A stretch of DNA of 44,506 nt from Dehalococcoidia bacterium. Its GTDB lineage: Bacteria; Chloroflexota; Dehalococcoidia; UBA3495. Location: assembly GCA_002730485.1 (NCBI GenBank), contig PCAH01000123.1:1-44506 (forward strand). Direction: 5' to 3'. Position numbers and translations under genes: made by a program. Positions 26,288 to 34,096 of the stretch are shown in pieces (positions within the stretch are counted from its first letter, which is position 1; each line of letters begins with the position of its first letter). The notes beneath the pieces are model-generated. The model saw nothing but the letters and a program-made list of their open reading frames with translations. It had not been told where the DNA came from and did not search any database.

Positions 26288-27520
26288 TTGAAAGCAGAGA
26301 TCATGGGAATCGGCACCGAACTACTGATGGGAGAGTTGACCGACACCAACTCCTCATGGATTGCCAGCCGGTTGCCGGCTCTGGGTATAGAACTGCAATG
26401 GGTATCGATCATCGGCGATGACCTACCCAAGCTGACCGAGGCGTTCAAACGCGGCATGGAACGCTCCGACATCATCTTCACCACCGGCGGACTCGGCCCC
26501 ACCCAGGACGACCTCACCAGGGAAGCCATTGCCGCCGCCTTTGGCGAGACCCCGGTCGTCCAGCAGGAAGTGGTGGAAAATCTGGAACGCTACTTCGCTG
26601 CTCGCGGAACCCCCATGCCCCAGCACAACCTCAAGCAGGCCAACCTGATCCCTTCAGCCAAGTGGGTCATCAACAAGAATGGTACCGCACCCGGCTGGTG
26701 GGCCGAGCGTGACGGGAAGATCATCATCTGCATGCCTGGCCCTCCCGGCGAGAACCACTCCATGTGGGAGGAACAGGTGGAACCGGAACTGGCCAAGTTG
26801 ATCGAAGACGAGGTGACCATCACCCGCAACATCAAGACAATGGGCATGTCTGAAGGCGCGGTGGATGAGGTCATATCCGAGTTCTTTGGCATCGAGAACC
26901 CGTATCTCGGTATCTACTCCAAAGCAGACGGAATCCACCTAAGGGTGATTGCTCGTGCCAAGGATAGCCGTTCAGCCCAGGCCATGATCCAGCCGGTGGA
27001 GCAGGCGATTCACGAACGTTTGGGCCAATACGTCTGGGGCTACGATGACGAGACTCCGGAGCAATCTGCTGGTAAATCCCTCACGGAGAAGGGCCTAACG
27101 CTGGCGGTCATGGAGATGTGCACTGGCGGCGCCCTGACCAACGCCATCACCAACGTTTCCAACAGTATCAGCTACTTCAAGGGCGGCATCGTCGCCTACG
27201 ACGGAGCAGCCCTCAGCGCCAGCGGTGTGCCGGACGCCGATATGGAACAGCACGGCGTGGTAAGCCAGCACACGGCCAACATCATGGCAGACACAGTGCG
27301 TCGCAGCCTTAACACCGATCTCGGTGTGGCCGTCACCGGTGTGCCTGGACCAGGGGAGTTCGAGGGGAAACCCTTGGGTCTCGCCTATATCTCGGTAACC
27401 AACGGGCAGCAGACACGGGAATTGGAGATGCGCCTACCACCAAGGCAAGTAACCATCAAGCGCCGAGTGCCAAATCAGGCATTGATAGAACTGCGCCGAC
27501 TGATAGAAGAAATCAGCTAG
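26288..27520 (+). CDS. cinA: CinA-family protein with N-terminal MoCF-like domain and atypical C-terminal amidase domain
   Basis: 410 residues. The N-terminal domain (about 1-170) is clearly CinA: AEIMGIGTELLMGELTDTNS, FTTGGLGPTQDDLTREAIA and a CMPGPPGE motif. The C-terminal domain resembles nicotinamide-nucleotide amidohydrolase (PncC), but the conserved E-S-C-T-G-G is MEMCTGG here. The region normally Y-(S/A)-x-x-x-K before LGV is YDGAALSASGVP, with no lysine. These positions belong to the catalytic pocket in the family, so deamidase activity is doubtful while the fold is kept (AVTGVPGPGEFEGKPLG). The TTG at 26288 has GGGAG upstream; ATG 26303 would shorten a conserved start. Confidence 0.85.
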   Translation: MKAEIMGIGTELLMGELTDTNSSWIASRLPALGIELQWVSIIGDDLPKLTEAFKRGMERSDIIFTTGGLGPTQDDLTREAIAAAFGETPVVQQEVVENLERYFAARGTPMPQHNLKQANLIPSAKWVINKNGTAPGWWAERDGKIIICMPGPPGENHSMWEEQVEPELAKLIEDEVTITRNIKTMGMSEGAVDEVISEFFGIENPYLGIYSKADGIHLRVIARAKDSRSAQAMIQPVEQAIHERLGQYVWGYDDETPEQSAGKSLTEKGLTLAVMEMCTGGALTNAITNVSNSISYFKGGIVAYDGAALSASGVPDADMEQHGVVSQHTANIMADTVRRSLNTDLGVAVTGVPGPGEFEGKPLGLAYISVTNGQQTRELEMRLPPRQVTIKRRVPNQALIELRRLIEEIS

Positions 27521-27649
27521 GGTCACTCGCAATCCGCAAGGGATTACCCCTGCACGCCCCTCTCACAACCAACTACCCTCATCCAAATTCATATCCTTGC
27601 CGGTACAACACCTGCGCGGCGCTGAAATGCTCCCCTGTTGATTGTCTCA

Positions 27650-27680
27650 TGCGCATCCTTCGACGAGCTCAGGACGAGCG
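27650..27680 (-). repeat. Core repeat A, copy 2 (inverted)
   Basis: Reverse-strand copy of the core, reading TGCGCATCCTTCGACGAGCT then CAGGACGAGCG on the plus strand. It lies 177 bases before copy 3 and in the opposite direction. Confidence 0.85.
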
Positions 27681-27727
27681 GTCTTGGGCTGAACCTAGTC
27701 TGCTATCCGGGTGTTCTACCCCACAAC

Positions 27728-27822
27728 CGTCATTCCCGCGAAGGCGGGAATCCAGATTGCCTGCCGCGGCCAAACAACTCAAGGGCAAGATTTTCTGGAT
27801 CCCAGCTTCCGCTGGAAAGACG
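27728..27822. mobile_element. MITE-like inverted-repeat element, copy 1
   Basis: 95 bp bounded by imperfect terminal inverted repeats of 29 bases. The left end begins CGTCATTCCCGCGAAGGC; the right end, reverse-complemented, begins CGTCTTTCCAGCGGAAGC. By my alignment 23 of 29 positions agree. Each end is itself a small hairpin. There is no coding capacity. The copy at 40675 has the same architecture and length. Confidence 0.7.
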
Positions 27823-27856
27823 AGGTTAGTGGCGAGTCCTATTTCTCCCCTGAAAC

Positions 27857-27888
27857 CGCTCGTCCTGAGCTCCGTCGAAGGATGCGCA
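27857..27888 (+). repeat. Core repeat A, copy 3
   Basis: CGCTCGTCCTGAGCTCC followed by GTCGAAGGATGCGCA. It starts 35 bases after the inverted-repeat element and is followed about 100 bases later by a half-element (27958-27986), the same arrangement as at 40803. Confidence 0.85.
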
Positions 27889-28054
27889 TAGGTCAACTGG
27901 CTGATAAGTGGTATGTGGAGGTGCTGCGTCAAATCAGCGGAGAAACTTGGTCGATTAGTGGATTCCTTCTTTCGCAGGAAAGACGGAAAAGGAAGGCAGC
28001 GAGCGCAACTGCACCTCCAAGTCCAAACCTCACTGACACAACACCCATCCCTAT

Positions 28055-28146
28055 TGTCATTCTGAGGTCGGAGCCGAAGATTCTCTTTGTTTCTGAAATA
28101 ACGCGGGTCAGAAGAAAAGAGACCCTTCGCTGCACTCAGGGTGACA
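28055..28146. mobile_element. Second type of MITE-like inverted-repeat element
   Basis: About 92 bp with ends TGTCATTCTGAGGTCGGAGC and, reverse-complemented from the right, TGTCACCCTGAGTGCAGCG. Both ends share TGTCA-x-x-CTGAG and a GCGAAG/CCGAAG segment. It differs from the CGTCATTCC family and occurs once in the window. No ORF. Confidence 0.55.
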
Positions 28147-28248
28147 AGTGGATGGAATGCCAGTTGTCACCAATGGGGCTGCAGGGATTTGGGAAAATGG
28201 GATGAGAAAATACTGGGTTAATCATCAGGCGCAGAAATCACTGTAAGC

Positions 28249-28286
28249 AAAAAAAGGGGGCCGCTGAATCAGCGGCCCCCTTTTTT
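28249..28286. terminator. Strong bidirectional intrinsic terminator
   Basis: An A-run (28249-28255) precedes the stem GGGGGCCGCT (28256-28265), loop GAATC, complement AGCGGCCCCC (28271-28280) and a T-run (28281-28286). The symmetry allows termination in both directions. It most likely ends the minus-strand VWA operon, whose last stop codon is at 28307, and insulates it from the repeat island. Confidence 0.92.
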
Positions 28287-28306
28287 GATTGTTGCTTGTT
28301 TGAGTC

Positions 28307-31300
28307 CTACCCTCTGTTGTTGGCGGTTAGCTGCCGGTATAGCATCGGCAGGCGTTCCGGCAGAGACCAGATGTCTGCCAGAACCTCGTAGCCCATATCC
28401 CCGCACATGCTCTTTAGGTAGTCATGCCCAGCCTTGTCCACTGTGAGACAGAACGGGATGATCTCCTTGCGCCTGGCTTCCACCAGCGCCATGTGCGTGT
28501 CATGGACCGCGTATTCCTTCTCCACGCCCTCGCGGCTGTAACCACGGTCCTGGGGACGACCGTCACTGATCAAGAACATGATCTTGGTCTTGGCGGTTTG
28601 GTTCTCCAGCTTGGTAGCGGCGTGCCGTATGGCCGCGCCCATCCGTGTTGCATGGAGCGGAGTGATCTTATCGATCCGCTTCTTCACCTTGTCGCTGAAC
28701 CCCTCTTCAATGTCCTTGATGACATAGAACTCCACGTTCTCACGACCGTAGCCGGAGAATCCGTAGATCCCGTAGGTGTCACCGATGGACTCCAGGGCGT
28801 TGATCAAGAGAGTCGTACCCTCTTTCTCAAGGTCGATGATGCGCTTGTAGTTGCGGCGCACCAGACCCTCACGGCGACGGCGCAGCCAGACCATGTATTC
28901 CACCGGATCATCCGGTGCGTCACGGTCGTCAACTGTCTGCCGGCCTTCGTCAATGGCCTCAGCGGTGGAAGCACTCATATCCAACAGGAAGACCACGGCA
29001 ACTTCCCGTTCATTCCGGTTGCGGTGCCAGTAGATCTTCTCGTCGGGTGGGACACCCATATGCAGGTCGGCCCACGCTTCGATAGCCGCGTTCAGGTCGA
29101 TGTCTTCACCGTCAACCAGGCGATAGGTCTTGCGCATGGTCTCCGGCATGATCAGTTCGAACTGACGGCGGATGTGGTTGGCCAACGCTGAATAGGTCTT
29201 CAGCGATTCCTGGTAGAAGGCCGGGTCGCCTTCCTCCACGGTTTTCTCTTTTACGATGCACCAGCGGGGTTTGTAATCATTGGCCCTGAAGTCCCATTCG
29301 TCATAGACGTAGGTCTCGGGCTCCCTGGCTTCAAGTTCTCCGCCCGCCTCGTCATCATTCAACAGCGGCCCGTAACCCTCTCCTGGCTCGGAGTTGGGAG
29401 GCGGGGTGCCCGCTTCTTTCATAATGTTCTGGGCGAACTGGGCCATGTCGCTGTCGACATCACCTTGCTCGGCGTCCAGCTCCATCTCAGGGCTCTCCTG
29501 AAGCAACTGCTCCAGCATCTCTTGGGTCATGGGCTGGGCTTCGCCCTGTTCGCCGTCATCGGCTTGCAGTTTGGTCATCAACTGGACCATTTCAGGCTTG
29601 AAGTCGCCACGGTAGTCGACGGGATCAGGAGACTCATACGACTCTCCATCGCCGCCGTCGGCAGAGGCATCCATCCCAGCCTGCAATTGGTCAACCAGTG
29701 ATTCGTACTCTTCTTCGGAGAAATCGCCCGGCTCTTCCAGGTCCTGTTCCTCGAACTCGTCCTCTTCTTCCTGTTCATTGGGAACGCGGGAGATGACCTC
29801 ATAGGCCCTGAGGGTGGCTTCTGCCGTGTCCTCAACATTGGCTTCCGAGTTTCGGAGTTCGTGGAGGATACTGGAAAGCATCTCCGCTGCCTCTTTGTAG
29901 TCCTTGGCCACAGGCAAGTCCTGGAACTGGTCCAAACTCATGTGGATCAGCAGTTCAACCAAGCCTTGTTGTAGTGGCATGTCCTCTATGCGAGGCCGGT
30001 TGGCCAGGGTCTCGTCCTGCACCCGGCCCGACGCCATCTTGATGCCGGGGTATTCCACCTTGATCCGATAGTCCAACCGACAATCTTCCAAGACAGTGAA
30101 GATATCAAAGCCCAAACGGGCGTTTTCAAAAATCTCCAGGAAGCGACCGATGTCGGTGAATGTGCGCACGCTCCCCATATCATTGGGGTCTTGGAAGCCA
30201 GCCGACATGTCGGCGTCGACCTCATTGGCTGAGGCTAATTGCTGAGCGCCCATCTCGTAGGCGGCTTGGGCAGCAGCTCGCTCCGCTGCTTTGCGCTCAA
30301 GCATCTGTTCTTCCGCCGCGTGACGACGGTCTTCAAACTGGGTGGCCGGCTTTTCGAAAGAATATTCGAAGCTGCCGAACTCCAGATGGGCTACTTGGTG
30401 AGTCGATACAACCTTGAACCAGGAGAAGTTGTCCTGCTTGTTGGGGTAGTGATCCACCACCGGGGGTAGGAACACCTTGGTGCCGTCGGTGGAAGCCATG
30501 TCTTCATCCACCCAGCCGATATTCCGTGATACCAACTCCCCGGTGTCGTAAATCTCCAGGCCAGCGCCGGAAAGCGCACGGCAATAGAGACGGAGGATGC
30601 CCTTCACCCTTTCCAGTTCCAGACTAGATGACAGGGTTTCCAGCATCGCCTCAGAAGTGTTGGATTCTATCTTGAAGAACGCAATGCCGCTCTCGGGATT
30701 GTCCTGGAGCAGTTTTGCGCCGTGTTGGAACCAGGAATCCAACTGGCTGACCGTGATGCGGTTCAGAACGTCGTCCAAGCTCCGTAGGAAGGGCGGAACG
30801 GCGTCGGGTGTTATCACTACCAGAGCGTCGCACAAGTCCAGTATGTAGCCCTGGGAGCCCTGGGGGACCTTGCTGAGGGCCTGGGTGCCGTCGGACAAGA
30901 ACCTAGATGTATCTCGAAGGCCGACCTTGGCCAAACGCTCACCCAGTTTCAGGAACCGCCCAGTCTGGGCCTCGTCCACCTGTTGCAGGGCCCGTGGCAC
31001 CAACTCCAGGCAGGTCTTAACCTCGCGCCAGCTGGTGTCGATGAGGGCGCGGGACATGGCCAAGAACGGCTCACGTTCCCGTCCCATGGCGGGCAGTACG
31101 TCGCGGCCGAGTACCAAACACTCTCCGGCAACGTCATAGGACTTGTAGGACAACGCCTCGATTAGTGAAGCGAATACTTCCACATCCCAGAACGGCAGGT
31201 TGCGGACCAAGTCGGGGCTGACCTCAAAGAACTTGGCCGCCAAGGTGCTGGACTTCCACGTGCCCTTGTAAAGACTGCGGCCCAGACCCGCCCAACGTGG

Positions 31301-31681
31301 GATGTACTGGGGACGCAGGTTGGGAACGATCGAAACACTCGACTTGAAGAACGAGACCGCCAGAGTCGGCGAATCTTGGGCCAGATAGGTGCCGCAGCGG
31401 GCCCACTGCATGAACGAGGGAAAGGACAGGAATTTGCTGACCTCCGGGCTGACGTTGTAATACTCGATAGCCGACTCCCAAGAACGCACGGTCTGGGTGC
31501 CGATGGTCAGTCCTTCCTTGGCCCAGAGGCCGATCTCCTCTTCACCAAAGGACTCTTTTACGGTGTCATTGGCCTGATGGTAGGCCTCAAGAACTGCCGG
31601 CGGCAGTTTGGCCAGTTCGGCCTCAATCTCGGAAATAGGACCACTAGTCAAGTTGGTGTCCCTCGCTTTCCAGTCTGTCAT
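28307..31681 (-). CDS. Large VWA-domain protein, NorD/CbbO-like, with helical-repeat N-terminus
   Basis: 1124 residues. The N-terminal 370 or so form a helical-repeat region with at least seven units of 30-45 residues (for example FMQWARCGTYLAQDSPTLAV, IPRWAGLGRSLYKG, LDSWFQHGAKLLQDNPESGI). A middle region (about 470-640) has a Q/A/E-rich helix and a conserved helical block. A strongly acidic segment follows at about 640-780. The C-terminal VWA domain shows the MIDAS sequence VVFLLDMSASTAEAID near residue 905, then HATRMGAAIRHA and FLISDGRPQDRG. NorD/CbbO proteins work with NorQ/CbbQ-type MoxR ATPases to activate metal-dependent enzymes (nitric oxide reductase, Rubisco); neither target is in the window. 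The start overlaps the Nudix gene by 38 bases, implying coupling. Confidence 0.85.
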   Translation of the reverse strand: MTDWKARDTNLTSGPISEIEAELAKLPPAVLEAYHQANDTVKESFGEEEIGLWAKEGLTIGTQTVRSWESAIEYYNVSPEVSKFLSFPSFMQWARCGTYLAQDSPTLAVSFFKSSVSIVPNLRPQYIPRWAGLGRSLYKGTWKSSTLAAKFFEVSPDLVRNLPFWDVEVFASLIEALSYKSYDVAGECLVLGRDVLPAMGREREPFLAMSRALIDTSWREVKTCLELVPRALQQVDEAQTGRFLKLGERLAKVGLRDTSRFLSDGTQALSKVPQGSQGYILDLCDALVVITPDAVPPFLRSLDDVLNRITVSQLDSWFQHGAKLLQDNPESGIAFFKIESNTSEAMLETLSSSLELERVKGILRLYCRALSGAGLEIYDTGELVSRNIGWVDEDMASTDGTKVFLPPVVDHYPNKQDNFSWFKVVSTHQVAHLEFGSFEYSFEKPATQFEDRRHAAEEQMLERKAAERAAAQAAYEMGAQQLASANEVDADMSAGFQDPNDMGSVRTFTDIGRFLEIFENARLGFDIFTVLEDCRLDYRIKVEYPGIKMASGRVQDETLANRPRIEDMPLQQGLVELLIHMSLDQFQDLPVAKDYKEAAEMLSSILHELRNSEANVEDTAEATLRAYEVISRVPNEQEEEDEFEEQDLEEPGDFSEEEYESLVDQLQAGMDASADGGDGESYESPDPVDYRGDFKPEMVQLMTKLQADDGEQGEAQPMTQEMLEQLLQESPEMELDAEQGDVDSDMAQFAQNIMKEAGTPPPNSEPGEGYGPLLNDDEAGGELEAREPETYVYDEWDFRANDYKPRWCIVKEKTVEEGDPAFYQESLKTYSALANHIRRQFELIMPETMRKTYRLVDGEDIDLNAAIEAWADLHMGVPPDEKIYWHRNRNEREVAVVFLLDMSASTAEAIDEGRQTVDDRDAPDDPVEYMVWLRRRREGLVRRNYKRIIDLEKEGTTLLINALESIGDTYGIYGFSGYGRENVEFYVIKDIEEGFSDKVKKRIDKITPLHATRMGAAIRHAATKLENQTAKTKIMFLISDGRPQDRGYSREGVEKEYAVHDTHMALVEARRKEIIPFCLTVDKAGHDYLKSMCGDMGYEVLADIWSLPERLPMLYRQLTANNRG

Positions 31682-32240
31682 CTAGGATTTCGATGCAACT
31701 CTGGAGGATTCTGGCTGTCGCCCCAAAGACGACATGTTCTTCATGGACGTAGGAGTAAGAGGTCAGGGGCATCCCATCAACCCAGCGCGTCTCAACCCGT
31801 CGGTTGATTGGGTCGATCAGCGATGAAATAGGAAATTCCACTACCTCGGCAATCTCGATAGCGCTTGGGGTGAATTTATAGGGGTATTCTATGGTACCGG
31901 TGAACACTGAAACCTGAAAATTGCTGCGGGTGACGATCTCGTCCATCTCGCCGAGGACGGTGATGTCTTCCCGCTTGATTCCCATCTCCTCTTCTGTCTC
32001 GCGGAGAGCGGTCTCCAATGAATCGCGGTCTTCCGGGTCTCTGGCGCCGCCGGGGAAGGACATCTCCCCCTTGTGGTGCTCAACCTCTTCAGACCGCTTA
32101 TTCAATAGGATACAGTATTCTCCTTCCTTCCGATAAAGAAGAATCATTACGGCTGCAGGCATCATTCCGGTGCCATCAACCCGTTCTACAACACGCTTCG
32201 CCAGGGCCTGTCTTATAAGCTCCGGCGGAGTCAGACCCAT
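31644..32240 (-). CDS. Nudix hydrolase, CoA-pyrophosphatase-like
   Basis: 198 residues. The CoA-type Nudix signature is visible: LLNKRSEEVEHHKGEMSFPG followed by the Nudix helix ending ALRETEEEMGI (about 64-88). The HHKGEMSFPGG upstream element is typical of the NudL/PCD1 group that cleaves CoA to phosphopantetheine and 3',5'-ADP. The ATG at 32240 has GAGG at 5 bases and sits 8 bases after the MoxR stop; its own end overlaps the VWA start. Lying between a MoxR ATPase and its VWA partner, with a CoA-synthesis gene just upstream, it may be functionally linked to them. Confidence 0.88.
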   Translation of the reverse strand: MGLTPPELIRQALAKRVVERVDGTGMMPAAVMILLYRKEGEYCILLNKRSEEVEHHKGEMSFPGGARDPEDRDSLETALRETEEEMGIKREDITVLGEMDEIVTRSNFQVSVFTGTIEYPYKFTPSAIEIAEVVEFPISSLIDPINRRVETRWVDGMPLTSYSYVHEEHVVFGATARILQSCIEILDDRLESEGHQLD

Positions 32241-32248
32241 CTAGTCCT

Positions 32249-33148
32249 CTACTCGAAGATGGAGGACGACACTTCCTCGATACTGCGTTGCAGTTCCGGG
32301 TCGTCGGTCAAGGTCCAGACGATGGCCACCTGGGCAGCGCGGCGAGGGGGTATTCCCTCAGACATCAAACGCCCAGCGTAGATCAGCAGGCGGGTGCTGG
32401 CACCCTCTTGCAGACCGTGCTCTTCCAGGTTGCGTATCTTCTCACCCAGCTTGGCAAGCGCGTCGGCATGTTCCTTGGTGCAGCCACTCTCCCGCTCGAT
32501 GATCTCAGTCTCGATATTAGCTGGGGGATAGTTAAACTCGATCGAGATGAAACGCTGACGTGTGCTGTGTTTCAAATCCTTCAATGCGCTCTGGTAACCA
32601 GGGTTGTAGGAGACGCAGAGCAGGAACCGGTCATCGGCTTCGATGATCGAACCAGTCTTCTCAATGGGTAGGATGCGGCGGTGGTCGGTTAGCGGGTGAA
32701 TCAACACCGTGGTGTCTTTCCGTGCTTCCACAACCTCATCCAGGTAGAGGATGGCTCCGGCCTTGACTGCGCGGGTCATCGGGCCGTCGATCCAGCGGGT
32801 GCCGTTGGCATCGAGCAGGTATCGGCCCACCAGGTCACTGGCGGTAAGGTCCTCATGGCAGGCGATGGTGACCAGAGGGACGCGAATCTCACCCTCTTTC
32901 AGTTCGCTGCCTTGTTCTTTCACAACGGCCAGCGGTCGGCCCAATTGCCAAGCCATGTATTCCACAAACCTGGTCTTGCCGCAGCCTGTGGGTCCCTTCA
33001 ACAGGACTGGGATATGCTGCCGGTAGGCGGCGGTAAATAACTCGATCTCGTCGCCGATCGGTCGGTAGTAAGGCTCGTCCCTAACTAGGAACTCCTCAAT
33101 CGCATACTCTGTAAAATGCGCTTCTGTCTCTGGAGATGCTTCAACCAT
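32249..33148 (-). CDS. MoxR-family AAA+ ATPase, CbbQ/NorQ-like
   Basis: 299 residues. Walker A is GPTGCGKT (52-59), Walker B is ILYLDEV (about 133-139), and the sensor and second-region motifs follow in LLCVSYNPGYQSALKDLK and TRQRFISIEFNYPP. The C-terminal lid includes GASTRLLIYAGRLMSEG, a motif of the CbbQ/NirQ/NorQ group. These hexameric ATPases remodel target enzymes together with a VWA protein, here the product encoded two genes downstream. AAAGGA lies about 12 bases upstream of the ATG. It is the first gene of the MoxR-Nudix-VWA cassette; coaE lies 54 bases upstream. Confidence 0.92.
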   Translation of the reverse strand: MVEASPETEAHFTEYAIEEFLVRDEPYYRPIGDEIELFTAAYRQHIPVLLKGPTGCGKTRFVEYMAWQLGRPLAVVKEQGSELKEGEIRVPLVTIACHEDLTASDLVGRYLLDANGTRWIDGPMTRAVKAGAILYLDEVVEARKDTTVLIHPLTDHRRILPIEKTGSIIEADDRFLLCVSYNPGYQSALKDLKHSTRQRFISIEFNYPPANIETEIIERESGCTKEHADALAKLGEKIRNLEEHGLQEGASTRLLIYAGRLMSEGIPPRRAAQVAIVWTLTDDPELQRSIEEVSSSIFE

Positions 33149-33202
33149 GTTTTTTCCCGGTCCTTTTATAACTCAGGTATATCGTTTTTATACCGCCGTC
33201 CG

Positions 33203-33799
33203 CTATTTGGCGACTCGGCGGTCCCACAACTCTTTGATGGCATTTCCAAGTTCTGCCATATCACCGGAGTTGTTGATGACAAAGTCGGATCGCTCTATAC
33301 GCTCCGCACGATCCATTTGAGAGTTGATCCTCTTTTTGGCCTCTTCTTCAGAGAGACCGTTTCGTTCTTTGAGACGACCGATGATGCTCTCTTCCGGAGA
33401 GTCGGTGACCCAGACTTCCTCGACTAGGGAGTCCCAGCCAGCTTCAAACAAAAGAGCGGCCTCCACAACCACGACGTTCACGCCCTGGCCGCGAAAGACC
33501 TCGATTTTGTCCGAAACCATCCACGCCATTCGCGGATGCATGATCTGATTCAGTTTTTCCAATTGACTGGGGTCTGAGAACACGACCGCTCCCAGCTTAC
33601 GACGGTCAATCTCTTGGTCGTCCTGCAGGATATCGTCGCCAAAAGCGGCAACAACCTGCTCCCACGCCTCAGTGTTGGGCGTGTAAGCCTCGTGGCCCAC
33701 TTGGTCTGCACTGATTATGGATGCACCTAGTGCTTCCAATTGACGGGTAGCTTCGCTCTTGCCGGTGCCTATACCGCCCGTTAATCCAATTACCAACAT
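33203..33799 (-). CDS. coaE: Dephospho-CoA kinase
   Basis: 198 residues, the standard CoaE length. The N-terminal P-loop is in MLVIGLTGGIGTGKSEATR, followed by IISADQVGHEAY (the dephospho-CoA-binding aspartate), LGAVVFSDPSQLEKLNQIMHP, VEAALLFEAGWDSLVEEVWV and the lid segment RLKERNGLSEEEAKKRINSQ. It catalyses the last step of CoA synthesis, phosphorylating the ribose 3'-hydroxyl of dephospho-CoA. It is transcribed in the same direction as the MoxR-Nudix-VWA genes, which begin 54 bases later, so cotranscription is plausible. Confidence 0.95.
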   Translation of the reverse strand: MLVIGLTGGIGTGKSEATRQLEALGASIISADQVGHEAYTPNTEAWEQVVAAFGDDILQDDQEIDRRKLGAVVFSDPSQLEKLNQIMHPRMAWMVSDKIEVFRGQGVNVVVVEAALLFEAGWDSLVEEVWVTDSPEESIIGRLKERNGLSEEEAKKRINSQMDRAERIERSDFVINNSGDMAELGNAIKELWDRRVAK

Positions 33800-34096
33800 C
33801 GATCGTTAATCTGGCCTAACTCGTTGATTCCGGCCCTCATCGGGATACCTTTGCAGGTTACCCATTGGGACCAACTCCCATAGGCCTGTCTGAACCGAGC
33901 CATTCTAACAACGTGACTGCGGCTGGTCAACTTGATTTGAGGCGGTTACCCATTAAAAACCGTTGCTCTCGGCGGGCCAAAACCCAAAGCTATGCAGGCT
34001 CGCAGCGGAAGTATTCTCATTTCCCACGGTCATTCTAGTTATGTAAATGATATCTCAGATACGGTCCTTCGGGGTCTATTCCCTGGAATCTACTTT

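Larger units (their letters stand above)
27521..28306. other. Repeat island between cinA and the VWA gene, no gene
   Basis: 786 bases holding core repeat A in both orientations, a ~95-bp inverted-repeat element, a further half-element, an unrelated ~92-bp inverted-repeat element and a strong bidirectional terminator. The ORFs of 60-164 codons here are made of these repeats and are rejected as genes. Confidence 0.8.

Noticed and set aside
27711..28205. Plus-strand ORF of 164 codons after cinA
   Set aside because: It is built entirely from the inverted-repeat elements and core repeats and lacks any recognisable protein feature.
33800..34096. 297-base gap between coaE and the RimI-like gene
   Set aside because: I see no gene, RNA or clear terminator; short ORFs there show no ribosome site or protein features.
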